64,000 nt of DNA from assembly GCA_949987705.1 (NCBI GenBank), contig OX465281.1:139362876-139426875 (forward strand), read 5' to 3'. Numbering within the stretch: position 1 is the stretch's first letter; the number at the start of each line of letters is the position of its first letter. The notes beneath the pieces are model-generated. The model searched no databases and was not told the origin of the DNA. It saw only the letters and a list, made by a program, of their open reading frames with translations. The translations under genes and the position numbers were made by a program. Shown piece by piece: positions 62,186-64,000 of this stretch. Source of the stretch: Thereva unica. Its lineage: Eukaryota > Arthropoda > Insecta > Diptera > Therevidae.

Positions 62186-64000
62186 TTTTTTTTTTTTTTT
62201 TATGTGGCAGTGCTAAGCTCAGGAGTCACCCTTTGTACTACTAGTCCGTCATGTCATTTGTCACGTCATGGTGCAATGACGAGCAGTAAGCTTAGTACGG
62301 GGGAGGGATGAGGGGGGGGGGCATAGGTTAAGGATTAAAAGGTACGGTGGGGTATTGAAGAAGGTGGTGATGAACCCTGCATTTGAACTCTTGGATGTTG
62401 TAGGAGTTCGGAAATACTGACTGCGAGAGGTTATTCCACAGCCGAGTTGTTCTATTAACAAACGAATTCATATCTTGTTGAGTGCGTGAAAAGGGTAGTT
62501 GCAGATGAAGGGAATGAGACGAGTGGGCTAATCTGGTGTTGCGGGTATAAGATTGCCGTGGAGGCAGGAGAGCGTTTAACTCGGAGGAACAGTCACTGTG
62601 GTAGTAGCGATAAAATTTTGTCAGTGCTGCTACATTCCTACGGTGGCTCAGGGGGTCGATGGTGGAGCAGGCGGTGTCGTCATCAATTAACTTGAGCGCC
62701 CTTTTTTGCACCTTATCTAACCATGCCAAGGTGGTTATTGGGGCGCCGCCCCAAACGAGGGAGTTATATTCGAGAAGAGGCCGAATGTAGGATTTATAAA
62801 TAACAGCACGGGCCGATGGCTGGAGGAGGAACTTGCACCTCTTAAGAAATCCCAAGCACTGAGATCCTTGTTTGGCGATTTGGAATATGTGGTCATTCCA
62901 TCGCAAGTCTTTGGCTAAAGTCACGCCTAAGATGTGTAGGGATGGGTCGGCCTTTAGTACCACGTCATCCACTTTCAAGGATGGTGAGGTGTTGAACTTC
63001 TTTTTGGAGATAAGACAGTACTTGGTTTTGTCGGAGTTGAATTCAACACGATTCTTCTTTCCCCACTCTAGAATCAGCTTAATGTCATTTATAATCGACT
63101 TGGACATTAGTTCGCGATCATCAAGACAGGATCTGGCATGAGTCTGTCTTGTATCGACGCTGTACGAGTAACGTAGAGTACCGTCGTCAGCGAAGCTGAG
63201 GAGTGGGTTGGAGGGGATTGAAAGAAGGTCATTTATAAATATGAGAAATAGGGCCGGTGATAAAATTGACCCCTGGGGGACCCCCGCAGAGATCGGGTGG
63301 GATGCGGATTTGACGCCATCCAATACTACTTTGATTGAACGGCCAAAAAGGAAACTCTCAATCCACTTCTGTAGAAGTGAGTCGACTCCAATAGCTTTGA
63401 GTTTGGCTAACAGGGCTGAGTGCCAAACTCTATCGAAAGCCTTGGAGATATCTAGAGCAACCAGACTAGACTCGCCGGATCCATGCAGACTACGGCTGAG
63501 GTGTTCTGTAAGACAGACTAAAAGATCGCCAGTGGATCTTTTTTGTCGGAAGCCATACTGTCTGTCGTTTATGAGTAGGTTGGATTCTAGATATCCCATA
63601 AGCTTTTTGTTGATTATCGTCTCCATGGTTTTGGAGAGAATAGAAGTAATTGCTATTGGGCGGTAGTTGGAGGGATCGCTGGAATCACCTTTTTTCGGTA
63701 TGGGCTGAACATGGGCAAGTTTCCAAGAGTCGGGATAAACTCCGGAGAAATATGACAGGGAAAATAATTTGCGCAGAGGTTTAGCCAAAGGTGAGGCGCA
63801 TTGTTTTAAGACGATAGGGGGTATATTATCGGGTCCAGTGGATTTGTTGGCATCGAGCTCTTTGAGGCACCTGTACACCTCGCGAGTCCTGAAAAAAACC
63901 CTGTCCATTGAATGGGCGTTACGCTCGGAAACAGGGGGTAGCACATCAGTTTCGGGTAAAGAAGAATTCGAAGCGAACATAGATGCTAATAAATTGGCCT
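62186..64000 (-). mobile_element. LINE copy 6, running off the right edge
   Basis: The tail (T-run 62186-62201 on plus) sits directly against copy 7. The sequence is almost identical to copy 5 where both exist. The 5' end is beyond the window. Confidence 0.92.
62328..64000 (-). CDS. LINE copy 6 ORF2: reverse transcriptase (partial)
   Basis: The open frame continues past 63980 to the window edge, over 550 codons without a stop. RT boxes are complete: VYRCLKELDANKSTGPDNIPP, NYRPIAITSILSK, LDISKAFDRVWH, AGVPQGSILSPALF, catalytic FADD, ILGVTLAKDLRW, and the thumb (YIRPLLEYNSLVWGGAP). It lacks RNase H, as in CR1/Jockey-type LINEs, and ends at HHHLLQYPTVPFNP. The upstream endonuclease is outside the window. 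The complete RT suggests a recently active family. Confidence 0.9.
   Translation of the reverse strand, partial: ANLLASMFASNSSLPETDVLPPVSERNAHSMDRVFFRTREVYRCLKELDANKSTGPDNIPPIVLKQCASPLAKPLRKLFSLSYFSGVYPDSWKLAHVQPIPKKGDSSDPSNYRPIAITSILSKTMETIINKKLMGYLESNLLINDRQYGFRQKRSTGDLLVCLTEHLSRSLHGSGESSLVALDISKAFDRVWHSALLAKLKAIGVDSLLQKWIESFLFGRSIKVVLDGVKSASHPISAGVPQGSILSPALFLIFINDLLSIPSNPLLSFADDGTLRYSYSVDTRQTHARSCLDDRELMSKSIINDIKLILEWGKKNRVEFNSDKTKYCLISKKKFNTSPSLKVDDVVLKADPSLHILGVTLAKDLRWNDHIFQIAKQGSQCLGFLKRCKFLLQPSARAVIYKSYIRPLLEYNSLVWGGAPITTLAWLDKVQKRALKLIDDDTACSTIDPLSHRRNVAALTKFYRYYHSDCSSELNALLPPRQSYTRNTRLAHSSHSLHLQLPFSRTQQDMNSFVNRTTRLWNNLSQSVFPNSYNIQEFKCRVHHHLLQYPTVPFNP

Noticed and set aside
1..64000. 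CRISPR array, bacterial operon, riboswitch or phage system
   Set aside because: Retrotransposons, spliced exons and SINEs show eukaryotic DNA; no regularly spaced direct repeats with unique spacers were seen.

Overview
The window is eukaryotic, AT-rich and repeat-dominated, and looks like insect DNA, most likely from a fly. The signs are gypsy-group errantivirus, BEL/Pao, LOA-like and mariner elements together with host introns of only 50-60 bp. The species cannot be fixed from the sequence alone. The one convincing host gene is a four-exon piece of midasin (6354-8034, + strand), the giant AAA+ ATPase of 60S ribosome maturation. No other midasin exon is visible. Either its flanking introns are very long and full of transposons, or this is a gene fragment.

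Left part (1-8.7 kb): two 5'-truncated copies of one CR1/Jockey-group LINE family, a degenerate tandem repeat, a terminal-inverted-repeat element (3805-4651) with a tRNA-derived SINE inside it, a second SINE copy in the opposite orientation, a probable LTR remnant, then midasin.

Central nest (8.7-34.8 kb): a LINE copy (8697-17773) is split by a nearly intact errantivirus (8977-16127; gag, pol, env, apparently identical 457-bp LTRs, TSD CGCG). The same LINE copy is cut by a BEL/Pao element, 'BEL A' (17774 to about 34800). BEL A carries a broken envelope gene with chuvirus/roo-type features. It has itself been hit by a LOA-like LINE (18599-22319, 11-bp TSD), a second BEL element, 'BEL B' (26242-31358, 5-bp TSD), and a solo LTR (32428-32893, 5-bp TSD).

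Right-centre nest (35.7-49.1 kb): a third BEL element, 'BEL C', is interrupted by an mdg3/micropia-like gypsy element (36057-43815, TSD CTTC) that holds an internally deleted LINE copy, by a mariner fragment next to an inverted duplication of BEL sequence, and by a large fold-back element (46245-47905, TSD TGA).

Right part (49-64 kb): a LINE ORF1 fragment, a gypsy remnant, and an apparent 8-kb region bounded by one pair of inverted repeats (50936-58955). That region contains decayed LINEs, TIR elements and ATGCAT-rich arrays. After it come a TIR element, a decayed BEL gag, and two tail-to-body LINE copies, the last running off the window with an open reverse transcriptase.

The coding regions other than midasin serve retrotransposition: gag builds particles, pol supplies protease, reverse transcriptase, RNase H and integrase, and LINE ORF2 supplies endonuclease and reverse transcriptase. 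Target-site duplications (TSDs) give an order of insertion for much of the window.
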